NCBI RefSeq assembly: GCF_009866765.1
Contig: NZ_CP019431.1
Coordinates: forward strand, 2,356,001-2,420,000
Source: Pseudomonas sp. S35
GTDB lineage: Bacteria > Pseudomonadota > Gammaproteobacteria > Pseudomonadales > Pseudomonadaceae
Direction of reading: 5' to 3'
DNA: 64,000 bases
Positions 8,371-18,456 of this stretch are shown here, piece after piece. Every line of letters begins with the position of its first letter. Positions within the stretch are counted from its first letter, which is position 1. The notes under the pieces were generated by a model. It was not told the origin of the DNA, searched no databases, and saw only the letters and a list, made by a program, of their open reading frames with translations. Both the position numbers and the translations under genes were made by a program.

Positions 8371-10518
8371 TCAGACGCGGAACTGATCCATCAACCCCTG
8401 CTGTTGATTCGCCAGACTGTTCAACGCCTGGCTTACCCGCGCCGATTCATTGGCCTGTTCCGACAGCGACTCGGTCACATCGCGAATGGTCGCCACGTTG
8501 CTGTTGATCTCCTCGGCCACTGCGCTTTGCTCCTCGGCGGCGCTGGCGATCTGCAGGTTCATGTCGCTGATCACCGTGACCGCATCGCCAATCTGGCGCA
8601 GGGCGGTAACGGCCTGGCCGACCTGTTCGACGCTGCCCTGGGCCTGGCGATAGCTATTGCCCATGGAGCCGACCACGTCCTCGGTGCCGCTTTGTAGTTT
8701 CTCGATCACCAGGCGGGTTTCTTCCACCGACTCCTGGGTGCGCCGCGCAAGGTTGCGCACTTCATCGGCCACCACCGCAAAACCACGGCCGGCCTCACCG
8801 GCGCGGGCAGCTTCGATGGCGGCGTTGAGTGCCAGCAGGTTGGTCTGCTCGGCGATGCCACGAATCACTTCCAGCACCGAACCGATTTTCTCGCTATTGG
8901 CGGCCAGGCCTTCGACCTGGGCCATCGCGGTGCTCATATCTGCCGCCAGGTGGCCGATGTTGGTGGTGGTCTGGTCGATCACGGTCAGGCCCTCGCGGGT
9001 GGCCTGGTCGGCATCCCGTGCGGCTTGTGCGGCCTGGGCCGCGCTGCGGGCCACGTCTTGGGCGGTGGCGCTCATTTCATGGGAGGCAGTCGCCACCTGG
9101 TCGACCTGGCGGTATTGCTGCTCCATGCCGGCGCTGGTCTGGGTGGCAATCGCGGCGGATTGGTCGGCGGTGCCACGGGCGTCCTGCACCGAGCGTTTTA
9201 CCTCGGCAATGATCGGTTGCAGCTTGTCGAGGAAGCGGTTGAACCAACCGGCCAGTTGCCCCAGTTCGTCGTGTTTGTCGTAGGCCAGGCGCCGGGTCAG
9301 GTCGCCTTCGCCGCTGGCGATGTCTTCGAGCATGTGCGCCACGCCGAGGATCGGTCGCGTCACACTGCGGGCCATCAGCCACACCAGGGCCAGGCCGATG
9401 ACCGCCGCGAGCAGGCCCAGGCCGAGTTCCAGTAGGGTGCCGCGGGCATTGTCAGCATCCAGCTGCGCCTTTAGGGCTTCGGCGGGGCCGACCAAGACCT
9501 GTTCCGGCACATCCAGCAGTACGCCCCACCGCTTGCCGTCGGGAATCGGCGCGAACGGTGCCAGCACCTTCAACTGATGGTCGGTGCGCAGGCTGTGGGT
9601 CTGTGGGCCACTGGCCAGCGCGCTGAGCACTTGCGCGCCGCTGACGGTGTCGACCCGATCCAGGCGTTTGCTCAACTGAGTGGCATCCGCGCTGTAGCCG
9701 GCCAGCAAACCGGTGGGGCTGAGGATGCTGACCTGGGTCTGGCCGTCGTACAGTTTTTGGCTGGCCTGTTGGCTCACGGCCTGCAGGCTGTTGAGGTTGA
9801 TGTCCACCGACAGCGACGCGATGACTTTGCCGTTGACCGTGAGCGGGAACACGATGCTGGTCATCAGCACGTTCTGGCCGTTGATCATATAGAAGTAGGG
9901 TTCGATCACGCAGGGCTTGAGCGTTGTGCGCGGGCAGGTGAACCAGGCATTGGCGGGCTCACCGCTGGCGCCGATGCGGGTGTCGGCCATGTCGCTTTCC
10001 GGCAGCGCCATCGAAGTGAGCGTGCCCGGCGTGGGTTGCGACCAGTACAAGGCAAAGCGGCCTTTGTCGTTGCTGCCCAGCTCCGCCTGATCGGTAAACA
10101 ACTCGTCCTTGCCATCCAGTGCGTTGGCTTCGAACACCAGGGATATACCCAGCAGGTCAGGGTTGGCCTGCAACGCGGCCTTGACCTGGCGGGTCAGGTC
10201 TTCGCGGGTGTCGAAGGCGTCCAGGAAGCGCTTTTCCGCCTGTTCACGCAGGAACAGTACCTGGCGGGAAAACCCGTGGCCGTATTGGTAGGCGTCCATG
10301 AACTGCCGACGAATACCCAGTGCTTGCGCTTCGCCTTGGGCCTCGATGCGCGCTTGGGCGGAGGTGTTGAGCATCTGCATGCTGGACGCCTGGACCTGCT
10401 CCGAACTCTGCGCCATGCGATACAGCGACAACCCCACCAACAGGGTCACGATCCCCAGCAGGCACAGGCCGGCGAGCAGGGTGATTTTCCATTGAATGGA
10501 GAGCTGCCTGAGCGACAT
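8371..10518 (-). CDS. Methyl-accepting chemotaxis protein, large periplasmic sensor
   Basis: A 715-residue chemoreceptor. TM1 (about 11-33) and TM2 (about 365-388) bracket a periplasmic domain of about 330 residues, the size of a double Cache sensor. A HAMP segment follows ([20 protein letters not shown]), then the signalling domain with the conserved hairpin [19 protein letters not shown] and [19 protein letters not shown]. There is no C-terminal CheR-binding pentapeptide; it ends DQFRV. Ligand unknown. The next gene, on the opposite strand, encodes a transporter followed by a second chemoreceptor, and such neighbours often share substrates. Confidence 0.94.
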   Translation of the reverse strand: MSLRQLSIQWKITLLAGLCLLGIVTLLVGLSLYRMAQSSEQVQASSMQMLNTSAQARIEAQGEAQALGIRRQFMDAYQYGHGFSRQVLFLREQAEKRFLDAFDTREDLTRQVKAALQANPDLLGISLVFEANALDGKDELFTDQAELGSNDKGRFALYWSQPTPGTLTSMALPESDMADTRIGASGEPANAWFTCPRTTLKPCVIEPYFYMINGQNVLMTSIVFPLTVNGKVIASLSVDINLNSLQAVSQQASQKLYDGQTQVSILSPTGLLAGYSADATQLSKRLDRVDTVSGAQVLSALASGPQTHSLRTDHQLKVLAPFAPIPDGKRWGVLLDVPEQVLVGPAEALKAQLDADNARGTLLELGLGLLAAVIGLALVWLMARSVTRPILGVAHMLEDIASGEGDLTRRLAYDKHDELGQLAGWFNRFLDKLQPIIAEVKRSVQDARGTADQSAAIATQTSAGMEQQYRQVDQVATASHEMSATAQDVARSAAQAAQAARDADQATREGLTVIDQTTTNIGHLAADMSTAMAQVEGLAANSEKIGSVLEVIRGIAEQTNLLALNAAIEAARAGEAGRGFAVVADEVRNLARRTQESVEETRLVIEKLQSGTEDVVGSMGNSYRQAQGSVEQVGQAVTALRQIGDAVTVISDMNLQIASAAEEQSAVAEEINSNVATIRDVTESLSEQANESARVSQALNSLANQQQGLMDQFRV

Positions 10519-10754
10519 CGGGACATCCTTAACCTGAAAACATATAGACCCAGGTTATCGGCTGCTTTGAGGGCTTCTTTATTCAAACAATCAATTGAAA
10601 TCCAGAATCGGCGTCGTTTTTTGACATGCGGCTCCAGCTGCTGCAAAGTGCGCGCCCTCTAATAAGACCTCCTTGAAGCCTGCACGCGGGTTGCCACTTG
10701 ATGGCCACCTGGGCGCGGGCATGCCTGTTTTTTAAGTTTCTGCTTGAGGTAACC

Positions 10755-12077
10755 ATGATTAACGCAGTCATCGCCGCGGTCGGCACCATGCTGGTGCTCA
10801 GCTTGTCCCGCGTGCATGTGGTCATCGCCATCATCGTCGGCGCCCTGGTGGGCGGTTTGACCGGTGGCCTGGGCATCGAGGCCACGCTCAAAGCCTTCAA
10901 TGGCGGCTTGGGCGGTGGTGCGACCGTGGCGTTGTCCTACGCCTTGCTCGGCGCTTTCGCGGTGGCGATCGCCAAGTCTGGCCTGGCCCACGCCCTGGCG
11001 GACAAGGCCCTGTTGCTGGTGGACCGCCAGGACGCCAGCGGCGGCAGCCACGTCAAGTGGCTGTTGATCGGCCTGCTGTGGATGGTGGCGATCGCGTCGC
11101 AGAACATCTTGCCGATTCACATTGCGTTCATCCCGCTGTTGGTGCCGCCGCTGCTCTATGTGCTGACCAAGCTGCAACTGGACCGCCGCCTGATTGCGTG
11201 CGTGATGACCTTCGGCCTGATTACGCCGTACATGTTCCTGCCGGTGGGCTTCGGCAATATCTTCCTCAACCAGATCCTGTTGGCCAACGTCGCCAGCAGC
11301 GGTGTGGACATCAGCCAGGTCAACGTGACCCACGCCATGAGCTTGCCGGCCCTGGGCATGGTGGTCGGCCTGCTGGTGGCGGTGTTCATCAGCTACCGCA
11401 AAAAACGCGTGTATGACCTGGAGAAAATTGAACGCGTCGAGCAAGTGGCGGTGCAGTACAACCCGCTGACCCTGCTGGTGGCCGGCGTGGCGATTGCCTC
11501 GGCGTTCATCATTCAACTGTGGTTGGACTCGATGATCATCGGCGCCCTGGCCGGCTTTCTGATCTTCTCGGTGTCGGGCATCGTGCGCTGGCGCGACACC
11601 GACGACCTGTTCACCGAAGGCATGAAGATGATGGCCATGATCGGCTTCATCATGATCGCCGCCTCAGGTTTTGCCGAAGTGCTCAAGGCCACGGGCGACG
11701 TGCGCTCGCTGGTGGAAACCTCGGCGGCGTTCATCGGCCACAGCCGTGGGGTCGGTGCGTTGTTGATGTTGCTGGTGGGGCTGTTGGTGACTATGGGCAT
11801 CGGCTCGTCGTTTTCCACAGTGCCGATCCTGGCAGCGATTTTTGTGCCGCTGTGTGTGCAGTTGGGCTTCAGCCCGATGGCCATCGTGTGCATCGTCGGC
11901 ACGGCGGGCGCGCTGGGCGACGCAGGTTCGCCGGCGTCGGACTCCACTCTCGGCCCGACCTCCGGCCTGAACATCGACGGCCAGCATCACCATATCTGGG
12001 ACACCGTGGTGCCGACTTTCCTGCACTACAACCTGCCATTGCTGGCGTTTGGCTGGCTGGCCGCGATGACCCTCTGA
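10755..12077 (+). CDS. Putative Na+/H+ antiporter family transporter
   Basis: A 440-residue polytopic membrane protein with about 11-12 hydrophobic segments. The N-terminus (MINAVIAAVGTMLVLSLS, GGLTGGLGIEATL, GGGATVALSYALLGAFAVAI) matches the Na_H_antiport_N/NhaC-like COG2056 permeases, and the C-terminal half contains GIGSSFSTVPILAAI and GDAGSPASDSTLGP. The start at 10755 follows GAGGTAACC; upstream codons lack a ribosome site. The family label does not prove antiport: several members are suspected organic or amino-acid transporters. It lies between two chemoreceptors and is 97 bp from the second. Confidence 0.8.
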   Translation: MINAVIAAVGTMLVLSLSRVHVVIAIIVGALVGGLTGGLGIEATLKAFNGGLGGGATVALSYALLGAFAVAIAKSGLAHALADKALLLVDRQDASGGSHVKWLLIGLLWMVAIASQNILPIHIAFIPLLVPPLLYVLTKLQLDRRLIACVMTFGLITPYMFLPVGFGNIFLNQILLANVASSGVDISQVNVTHAMSLPALGMVVGLLVAVFISYRKKRVYDLEKIERVEQVAVQYNPLTLLVAGVAIASAFIIQLWLDSMIIGALAGFLIFSVSGIVRWRDTDDLFTEGMKMMAMIGFIMIAASGFAEVLKATGDVRSLVETSAAFIGHSRGVGALLMLLVGLLVTMGIGSSFSTVPILAAIFVPLCVQLGFSPMAIVCIVGTAGALGDAGSPASDSTLGPTSGLNIDGQHHHIWDTVVPTFLHYNLPLLAFGWLAAMTL

Positions 12078-12173
12078 TCCCAACTGATGGGGTTTTTGTA
12101 GTGAGCGTGGGGCCTACAGAACCCATGCAAGTGGCCGATAACCTCTCAAGTCGCCTAATAAGAGAGAAAAGCC

Positions 12174-13853
12174 ATGCGTCTGAGTTTGAAGGCCAAAGTC
12201 CTGTCCCTCGCGATCGTGCCGGTGCTGCTGTTTGCCGTGGTGATCAGCCTGACCACTGTGTGGATCCTCCAGGGCCAGGCGCGCAACGAAGTCGATGAAA
12301 CCCGCCAGCGCCTGCTCAATGATGCCAAGGCCACGCTGCAAAGTTATGTGGAAGTGGCCATGAGCACCATCAAGCCGCTCTACGACGCGGCCGCTCCCGG
12401 TGATACCGCGGCGCGTGCCGAAGTGGTCAAGCTGCTCTCCAATACCGGTTACGGCAAGGACGGCTACTTCTTCGGCTACGACTCCGAGACCATTCGCCTG
12501 TTCAAGGGCAACAGCCCCGACGGCGTGGGCAAGAGCTTCAAGGACAACCGCGACCCCAACGGCGTCTACGTCAACCGTGACCTGGTCAAGGTCGGCAAAG
12601 ACGGTAGCCACTACCTGCAATACAGTTCGACCCAGCCCGGCCAGACCGAGTTGGTGCCCAAGCTGGGCTACACCGAATACCTGCCCAAGTGGGACATGGT
12701 CATCGGTACGTCGGTGAACCTCGATGGCATCGAAGCCCAAGTGGCGGTGGTCGAGGCCAAGGTGGAAAAACGCATGGAAGGCGTGTTGCTGAGCATCCTC
12801 GGCGTGGCCGTCGTGGTGCTGTTGGTGATCGCGGCCGTGGGCATGTTGCTGGCCAATACCATCCTGCGTCCGTTGCACTTGATGAAAGCCAACCTCGATG
12901 ACATCGCCGCCGGTGAAGGCGATTTGACCCGTCGCCTGGCCATCACCAGCCAGGATGAGCTGGGCGATCTGGCGGGCGCGTTCAACCGGTTTGTCGACAA
13001 GATCCACGGCCTGGTGCGCCAGATCACCGAAATGACCGCGCAACTGACCGGGCTGGTCGGCCAGGTCTCTGACCAGGCCCAGCGCTCGGAGCAGGCCATG
13101 GAGCGTCAGCGCCACGAGACCGACCAAGTGGCCACTGCGATCAACCAGATGTCCTCGGCGGCGCAAGAAGTGGCGCGCAGTGCCCAGGGCGCATCCGTGG
13201 CGGCGCAACAGACCGACGCAGAAGGCCAGGCCGCCAAGCGCGTGGTGGATGGCAGCATTGCGCAGATCCATGCGCTGGTCAGCGATATCCGCAGCAGCGG
13301 CGTGTCCCTCGACAGCTTGCAGCAGGATGTGGCGTCGATTGTCAGCGTGTTGAGTGTGATCCGTTCGATTGCCGAGCAGACCAACCTGCTGGCCCTCAAC
13401 GCCGCCATCGAAGCCGCACGGGCCGGGGAAGCCGGCCGTGGTTTTGCGGTGGTCGCCGACGAGGTGCGCGCCCTGGCCAGCCGCACCCAGACCAGCACCC
13501 AGGAAATCCAGGGCATGATCGACCGCCTGCAAAAAGGCACGGTTGCCGCCGTGGACGCCATGCGTCGCTCCAGCGATGCCGGGGACGGCACCTCGGCCCA
13601 GGCCAACCAAGCCGGCGCGTCCCTGGACACGATGGCCCAGTTGATCGGCACCATTAACTCGATGAACGCTCAGATCGCCAGCGCCGCTGAAGAACAGACG
13701 GCCGTGGCTGAAGAGATCAACCGCAGCGTGCATCAGATTGCCGTGGCGGTGGACAGCGTCGCCGATGAAACCCAGTTGGGCGCCCAGACCTCCCGCAGCC
13801 TGGCGGACCTGGGCCAGCGACTCGGGCAATTGGTCGGCCAGTTCCGGATTTAA
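12174..13853 (+). CDS. Methyl-accepting chemotaxis protein, single-Cache type
   Basis: A 559-residue chemoreceptor. TM1 (about 9-32), a periplasmic sCache_2-like domain (motifs [44 protein letters not shown]), TM2 (about 203-226), HAMP ([20 protein letters not shown]) and a signalling tip [19 protein letters not shown]. Single-Cache receptors of this kind often bind small organic acids, but ligand assignment is not possible here. The gene follows the antiporter gene in the same direction. Its TAA stop overlaps the stop of the convergent trhP gene. Confidence 0.94.
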   Translation: MRLSLKAKVLSLAIVPVLLFAVVISLTTVWILQGQARNEVDETRQRLLNDAKATLQSYVEVAMSTIKPLYDAAAPGDTAARAEVVKLLSNTGYGKDGYFFGYDSETIRLFKGNSPDGVGKSFKDNRDPNGVYVNRDLVKVGKDGSHYLQYSSTQPGQTELVPKLGYTEYLPKWDMVIGTSVNLDGIEAQVAVVEAKVEKRMEGVLLSILGVAVVVLLVIAAVGMLLANTILRPLHLMKANLDDIAAGEGDLTRRLAITSQDELGDLAGAFNRFVDKIHGLVRQITEMTAQLTGLVGQVSDQAQRSEQAMERQRHETDQVATAINQMSSAAQEVARSAQGASVAAQQTDAEGQAAKRVVDGSIAQIHALVSDIRSSGVSLDSLQQDVASIVSVLSVIRSIAEQTNLLALNAAIEAARAGEAGRGFAVVADEVRALASRTQTSTQEIQGMIDRLQKGTVAAVDAMRRSSDAGDGTSAQANQAGASLDTMAQLIGTINSMNAQIASAAEEQTAVAEEINRSVHQIAVAVDSVADETQLGAQTSRSLADLGQRLGQLVGQFRI

Positions 13854-15163
13854 ACGTCGCGCATCAGCAGACCGAAGCGCAGGTCCATCTCGGCCGGGAG
13901 GGGCACATACACCGTGTGCCCATCCCCCGGCGCCACCTCGATGGCCTCGCCCTTGGCGTTGTGCAAGGTGGCCAGGTCAAAGTGGACGTTGCCCGCAGGC
14001 GTCATCAGCTCCAGGTGATTGCCCACGGCAAAGCGGTTCTTCACCTTGACCTCGGCCAACTCGCCCCGGCGCTCGCCGGTCAACTCGCCCACAAACTGCT
14101 GGCGTTCGGACACGGAGCTGCCGTTCTGGTAGTTCTGGTATTCGTCGTGCACATGCCGGCGCAAGAAGCCTTCGGTGTAGCCGCGCTGGGCCAGGGACTC
14201 CAGGTTGGTCATCAAACCGCGATCAAACGCCCGCCCGGCCACTGCGTCGTCAATAGCCTGGCGATACACCTGGGTGGTGCGTGCGCAGTAGAAGTGCGAC
14301 TTGGTGCGGCCTTCGATCTTCAGCGAATGCACGCCCATGTGGCTCAGGCGCTCCACATGCTGCACTGCGCGCAGGTCCTTGGCGTTCATGATGTAGGTGC
14401 CGTGTTCGTCTTCGAAGGCGGGCATCTGCTCATCGGGGCGGTTGGCTTCCTGCAACAGGAACACCTGGTCGGTCGGCGTGCCGATCCCGAGGGTTGGCTG
14501 ATATTCCTGGACGATATCCCCCGTGGCGTTCTCCACTGCCGGCGTGGCCTGGTATTTCCAGCGGCAGGCGTTGGTGCAACTGCCCTGATTGGCGTCGCGC
14601 TTGTTCATATAGCCCGACAGCAGGCAGCGCCCGGAATAGGCCATGCACAGGGCGCCGTGCACAAACACTTCCAGCTCCATGGCCGGCACCTGCTGGCGGA
14701 TTTCTTCGATTTCCTCCAGTGACAGCTCCCGCGACAGGATCACCCGGCAAATTCCTTGCTGCTGCCAGAACTCTACGCTGGCCCAGTTCACCGTATTGGC
14801 CTGCACCGACAGGTGAATCGGCATCATCGGGAAATGCCGGCGTACCAGCATGATCAGGCCAGGGTCGGACATGATCAGCGCGTCCGGGCCCATGGCGATC
14901 ACCGGGGCCAGGTCCTTGAGGAAGGTCTTGAGCTTGGCATTGTGCGGCGCGATATTGACCACCACGTAGAAGCGCTTGCCCTGAGCATGCGCCTCGTCAA
15001 TACCGAGGGCCAGGTGGGCGTGGTCAAATTCGTTATTGCGCACACGCAGGCTGTAGCGCGGCTGTCCGGCATACACCGCATCGGCGCCGTAGGCGAAGGC
15101 GTAGCGCATGTTTTTCAGGGTGCCGGCGGGGGCGAGCAGTTCGGGGGCGATGACAGGAGGCAT
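13850..15163 (-). CDS. trhP: tRNA hydroxylation protein, U32 peptidase family
   Basis: A 437-residue homologue of E. coli YegQ/TrhP, needed for prephenate-dependent 5-hydroxyuridine formation at tRNA position 34. It is nearly collinear with Yeg[52 protein letters not shown], the U32 signature [20 protein letters not shown], and Cys residues of [13 protein letters not shown]. The start at 15163 (MPPVIAPE) is preferred to an upstream TTG. The last four bases overlap the convergent chemoreceptor gene. No partner gene is beside it. Confidence 0.95.
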   Translation of the reverse strand: MPPVIAPELLAPAGTLKNMRYAFAYGADAVYAGQPRYSLRVRNNEFDHAHLALGIDEAHAQGKRFYVVVNIAPHNAKLKTFLKDLAPVIAMGPDALIMSDPGLIMLVRRHFPMMPIHLSVQANTVNWASVEFWQQQGICRVILSRELSLEEIEEIRQQVPAMELEVFVHGALCMAYSGRCLLSGYMNKRDANQGSCTNACRWKYQATPAVENATGDIVQEYQPTLGIGTPTDQVFLLQEANRPDEQMPAFEDEHGTYIMNAKDLRAVQHVERLSHMGVHSLKIEGRTKSHFYCARTTQVYRQAIDDAVAGRAFDRGLMTNLESLAQRGYTEGFLRRHVHDEYQNYQNGSSVSERQQFVGELTGERRGELAEVKVKNRFAVGNHLELMTPAGNVHFDLATLHNAKGEAIEVAPGDGHTVYVPLPAEMDLRFGLLMRDV

Positions 15164-15323
15164 GGGCGTGGGTCGCAAAAAGGCGCGAGGGTAGTCGAGG
15201 CAGCGCAGGGCTTTATTGATCTGGGTCTACGCTTAGCGCAACAAAGATGGCACTCCCAGGATTTGCGGCGGACTAAGCACCGGGACGCAAACGCGCGCCC
15301 TGCTTTTTTGACATGGACCGAAC

Positions 15324-16391
15324 ATGAATCAAACCAACCTGCAATTCAAAACCCTGCTGTTGTTGCTGGTCCTGGTGACCGTCGCCTTTATCTGGATATT
15401 GCTGCCGTTCTACGGCGCGGTGTTCTGGGCGGTGATCCTGGGCATCATCTTTGCGCCGATGCAACGGCGCTTGCAGCAACGGTTCGGCTGGAACCGCAAC
15501 CTCACGTCCCTGACCACCTTGATGGTGTGTCTGGTGATCGCGATTCTGCCGGTGATCATCACCAGTGCCTTGCTGGTGCAAGAGGGCGCCACGCTCTATA
15601 AAAACGTCGAGAGCGGCAAGCTGGATGTGGCCGCTTATATCGAGCAGTTCAAGAACTTCCTACCGCCATACTTCCAGCATTTGCTGGACCGCTTTGGCAT
15701 GGGCAACCTGGAAGGGCTGCGCGAAAAGATCGTCAAGAGCGCGATGCAGGGCAGTCAGTTCTTCGCCACCCAGGCCTTCAGTTTTGGCCAGGGCACGTTC
15801 GATTTCCTGGTGAGTTTTTTCATCATGCTGTATTTGCTGTTCTTCCTGCTGCGCGACGGCCCCGAGCTGGTGCGCAAGGTGCGCACGGCGGTGCCCTTGG
15901 CCGAGCCGCAAAAGCGCCGGTTGCAGCTCAAGTTCAATCGGGTGGTGCGTGCCACGGTCAAGGGCAACGTACTGGTGGCCGTGACCCAAGGCGCGCTCGG
16001 TGGTTTGATCTTCTGGTTCCTGGATATTCCCAGTGCGTTGCTCTGGGCGGTGTTGATGGCGTTTCTGTCGTTGCTGCCGGCGGTGGGCGCGGGGATTGTG
16101 TGGGGGCCGGTGGCCGCCTACTTCCTGCTCAGCGGTTCGATCTGGCAAGGCGTGGTGCTGGGCTTGTTTGGGGTGTTTGTGATCGGGCTGGTGGACAACG
16201 TGCTGCGCCCGATCCTGGTGGGCAAGGACACCAAGATGCCGGACTACCTGATTTTGATCTCGACCCTGGGCGGGCTGTCGGTGTTCGGTCTCAACGGGTT
16301 CGTGATCGGGCCGCTGGTTGCAGCGCTGTTCATGTCCAGTTGGGCGCTGTTTGTCGAAAGCAAGCCACGGGTCAAGTTGCCGTTGCCGTAG
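15324..16391 (+). CDS. AI-2E family transporter (PerM/YdiK type)
   Basis: A 355-residue inner-membrane protein with the AI-2E transporter topology: an N-terminal pair of hydrophobic segments (11-55), another at about 66-86, a polar loop to about residue 150, then a C-terminal run of segments with GNVLVAVTQGALGGLIFWFL, LSLLPAVGAGIVWGPVA and GLVDNVLRPILVGK. The last block is the family signature. Members export small molecules or act as Na+/H+ antiporters; the substrate is unknown. The start follows CATGAACC, 160 bp from the divergent trhP start. Confidence 0.88.
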   Translation: MNQTNLQFKTLLLLLVLVTVAFIWILLPFYGAVFWAVILGIIFAPMQRRLQQRFGWNRNLTSLTTLMVCLVIAILPVIITSALLVQEGATLYKNVESGKLDVAAYIEQFKNFLPPYFQHLLDRFGMGNLEGLREKIVKSAMQGSQFFATQAFSFGQGTFDFLVSFFIMLYLLFFLLRDGPELVRKVRTAVPLAEPQKRRLQLKFNRVVRATVKGNVLVAVTQGALGGLIFWFLDIPSALLWAVLMAFLSLLPAVGAGIVWGPVAAYFLLSGSIWQGVVLGLFGVFVIGLVDNVLRPILVGKDTKMPDYLILISTLGGLSVFGLNGFVIGPLVAALFMSSWALFVESKPRVKLPLP

Positions 16392-16400
16392 AGGGCCGCT

Positions 16401-16565
16401 TCAGGCTTGTAGCTTGAGGCTTGCCGCTGCTTCTTTGCTGCTCTTGAACGGGCCTTTGATGGCTTCGCCGTCGCGTACCAAGTACCAGCACGCAAGTAAA
16501 CCCAACGCGCGAAGCGGGGCAGGGACGGCGCTGCCGATGACGGACATGATGTGTACAGTGGGCAT
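16401..16565 (-). CDS. Small hypothetical protein (54 aa)
   Basis: A short reading frame starting at ATG 16565 behind a perfect AGGAGGT ribosome site. The protein starts MPTVHIMSVIGSAVPAPL, has a hydrophobic stretch (LGLLACWYLV) and a tail DGEAIKGPFKSSKEAAASL. The W-Y-L-V-R-D-G-x-x-x-G-P-F pattern looks like a genuine small domain. The last codons (KLQA) and the stop fall in a GCTTGTAGCTTGAGGCTTGC repeat also found at 45841-45917, so the C-terminus seems to have been supplied by repeat DNA. Convergent with the transporter, 9 bp from its stop. Function unknown. Confidence 0.65.
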   Translation of the reverse strand: MPTVHIMSVIGSAVPAPLRALGLLACWYLVRDGEAIKGPFKSSKEAAASLKLQA

Positions 16566-16656
16566 AGATACCTCCTATCGCTATGGAGGCAACTTTACGG
16601 GGCCGGGTGCCTCAGGAAAAATCACCTGGCTCGATAGTCGACATCAATGCAAGGCG

Positions 16657-16851
16657 TCAATCCACCACTTGATCGAGCATGCTCACCACTTCCTGCTCAC
16701 TGAGCAGGCCCTTGCGCACCAGGTTTTCTGCCAGCAACGCCAGGAATTTTGCGCTGCGGTGGCCTTCCAGGTGCTTGAGTTCGGTCAGGGCGCTGTAGAC
16801 CTTGCTCGACGTACAGAGGCCAGCGGTGCGGTGCGGGTTTTGTGTGGGCAT
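16657..16851 (-). CDS. Small hypothetical protein (64 aa)
   Basis: The protein begins MPTQNPHRTAGLCTSSKVYS and is mostly predicted helix (ALTELKHLEGHRSAKFLALL, VRKGLLSEQEVVSMLDQVVD). An AAGGA site precedes the ATG at 16851 by about ten bases. No signal peptide or membrane segment. It reads in the same direction as the 54-residue gene 90 bp downstream. I do not recognise a family; codon use looks like its neighbours, which favours a real gene. The 234 bp upstream, up to 17085, hold a terminator and nothing else I can support. Confidence 0.65.
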   Translation of the reverse strand: MPTQNPHRTAGLCTSSKVYSALTELKHLEGHRSAKFLALLAENLVRKGLLSEQEVVSMLDQVVD

Positions 16852-17031
16852 GGTCAGTCGTCCTTGTTGTTATTGAGTGGACAGGATCGATAGTGGGGGT
16901 GTGTCGTGGCACAAACATGACAGCGTGAGCCCCCGTCGGGCAAGTAGACTTTCGACGTTAATCATGTGCAATTGCCGTCAGACCATTGTCCTCAGAACGA
17001 CCTTGGCACGATAAATCCAGACTTCGCACGC

Positions 17032-17061
17032 AAAAAAAAGGCCTCGCGCAGGGGCGAGGCC
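17032..17061 (-). terminator. Rho-independent terminator
   Basis: Stem GGCCTCGC/GCGAGGCC (17040-17047 and 17054-17061) with a run of eight A on the plus strand (17032-17039), which becomes the T-run for the minus-strand gene at 17086. Confidence 0.88.
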
Positions 17062-17085
17062 TGTTTCAGGCATAAGGCTCGAGGC

Positions 17086-17433
17086 TTACCAGCCGCGGCG
17101 GTAGTAGCCATGGGGAGGGCCGTAGTACCCACGCGGCGGGCCGTAATAGACTGGCGCCGGGCGGTAATAAACCTCTTGCTGTACGTACACCGGAGGCGGC
17201 GGTGCGTAGTACACCGGCGGCGGTGCGGCATACACCGGTTGCGGCTGCACATACACCGGCTGTTGCACATAGACCTCACGGGGTTGGCTGGCAACCACGG
17301 AGCCCACCACGGCAGCGCCGACCAGAGCGCCCAAGACGGCCGGGCCACCCCATCCACCACCGTGGGCGGAGGCTTGGCCTGCCATCGCGAGTGCACCAAC
17401 GAGCAAGGCGATCTTGGGGATTTTACGAATCAT
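17086..17433 (-). CDS. Secreted Tyr/Pro/Val-rich low-complexity protein
   Basis: A 115-residue exported protein. The signal peptide begins MIRKIPKIALLVGALAMAGQ and is cleaved after ASA. A Gly/Ala hydrophobic section (PAVLGALVGAAVVGSVVA) precedes a tail of repeating VYVQ, PVYAAPPPVYY and GYYGPP units ending HGYYRRGW. The ribosome site GAGGA lies seven bases before ATG 17433 but only one base before an upstream ATG (17439), which decides the start. Proteins of this composition occur widely in Pseudomonas as YXWGXW-like or envelope-associated factors; function is unknown. It has its own terminator at 17032-17061. Confidence 0.8.
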   Translation of the reverse strand: MIRKIPKIALLVGALAMAGQASAHGGGWGGPAVLGALVGAAVVGSVVASQPREVYVQQPVYVQPQPVYAAPPPVYYAPPPPVYVQQEVYYRPAPVYYGPPRGYYGPPHGYYRRGW

Positions 17434-17595
17434 GTTCATTCCTCGGTTGGCCCCTGCGCTTGTGGTCTGCAGTCAATAGACTCAAGTAATGTCGCGGGGA
17501 TACTTTTAAGACAACGTATTTCTGAAAAACAGCACGGCCGCTAGGTAAAGGTTGTGTAAGGTCTGTACCGATTTGCTTACTCAAAGGAGTTATCC

Positions 17596-18414
17596 ATGCA
17601 GATGCACCCCAACAAGGACACCCAACTGTGCATGTCACTGTCGGCCCGCCCCGGGAATTTTGGCCTGCGGTTTCATAACCATCTTTACGAACAGTTGGGT
17701 CTGAACTTCTACTATAAGGCGTTCAGCAGCCAGGATTTGCCCGGCGCGATCGGCGGTATCCGTGCCCTGGGGGTGCGTGGTTGCGGGGTCTCCATGCCGT
17801 TCAAAGAGGCCGCGATTGCCTTGGTGGACGAACTCGACGCGTCGGTCAAAGCCATCGAGTCCCTGAACACCATCGTCAACACCAACGGCCACCTCAAGGC
17901 CTACAACACTGACTACATAGCCATCGAGCAACTGCTCAAAAAGCACGCTGTGCCGAAAGACTCGACCTTCGCCCTGCACGGCAGCGGTGGCATGGCCAAG
18001 GCCGTGGCAAGCGCCCTGCGTGACGGCGGTTATGCCAATGGCGTGATCGTGGCGCGCAATGAGGCAGCGGGCAGGGCGCTGGCGCAGCACTTGGGGTATG
18101 CGTGGCAGGCAGACCTGGGCGAGTTGCGCCCGCAGATGTTGATCAACGTGACGCCGATCGGCATGACTGGTGGGGCTGAGGCGGATGCGTTGGCGTTTGA
18201 AGCGGATGCGGTGGATAAGGCCGAGACGGTGTTCGATGTGGTAGCGATCCCCGCCGAAACGCCATTGATCGTGCGTGGGCGGGCTCAAGGCAAGCGTGTC
18301 ATTACCGGGCTGGAAGTGATCGCAATCCAGGCGTTGGAGCAGTTTGTGCTTTATACCGGGGTGCGGCCAACCCAGGATCAGTTTGAAAAAGCCGTGGCTT
18401 TTGCCCGAAATTAA
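17596..18414 (+). CDS. Shikimate dehydrogenase-like protein (SDH-L, HI0607 type)
   Basis: A 272-residue NADP-dependent oxidoreductase of the AroE superfamily. It matches Haemophilus HI0607 (SDH-L) along its length: KDTQLCMSLSARPGNFG in place of the usual AroE substrate loop, catalytic Lys70 (VSMPFK) and Asp106 (AYNTDYIA), a nucleotide-binding glycine motif HGSGGMAKAVASAL, and NVTPIGMTGG. SDH-L enzymes reduce dehydroshikimate poorly and their real role is unsettled, so this is unlikely to be the organism's main AroE. AAGGAGTTATCC supports the start. It stands alone, followed by a REP element. Confidence 0.9.
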   Translation: MQMHPNKDTQLCMSLSARPGNFGLRFHNHLYEQLGLNFYYKAFSSQDLPGAIGGIRALGVRGCGVSMPFKEAAIALVDELDASVKAIESLNTIVNTNGHLKAYNTDYIAIEQLLKKHAVPKDSTFALHGSGGMAKAVASALRDGGYANGVIVARNEAAGRALAQHLGYAWQADLGELRPQMLINVTPIGMTGGAEADALAFEADAVDKAETVFDVVAIPAETPLIVRGRAQGKRVITGLEVIAIQALEQFVLYTGVRPTQDQFEKAVAFARN

Positions 18415-18415
18415 C

Positions 18416-18445
18416 ATGTGAGAGGGGGCAAGCCCCCTCCCACAT
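18416..18445. repeat. REP palindrome
   Basis: ATGTGagAGGGGGC/GCCCCCTcccACAT, a near-perfect hairpin between the convergent SDH-L and yceH genes. It belongs to a well-known REP class of the P. fluorescens group and may serve as a bidirectional transcript end. Confidence 0.75.
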
Positions 18446-18456
18446 TGTTTACTACG

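Noticed and set aside
12114..13829. A 571-codon open frame on the minus strand opposite the second chemoreceptor
   Set aside because: Complement of the repetitive chemoreceptor coding sequence; no ribosome site, no recognisable motif.
16852..17085. Sigma-54 promoter suggested by TTGGCACGATAAATCC
   Set aside because: The TGGCACG half is present but the TTGC element at the right spacing is missing.
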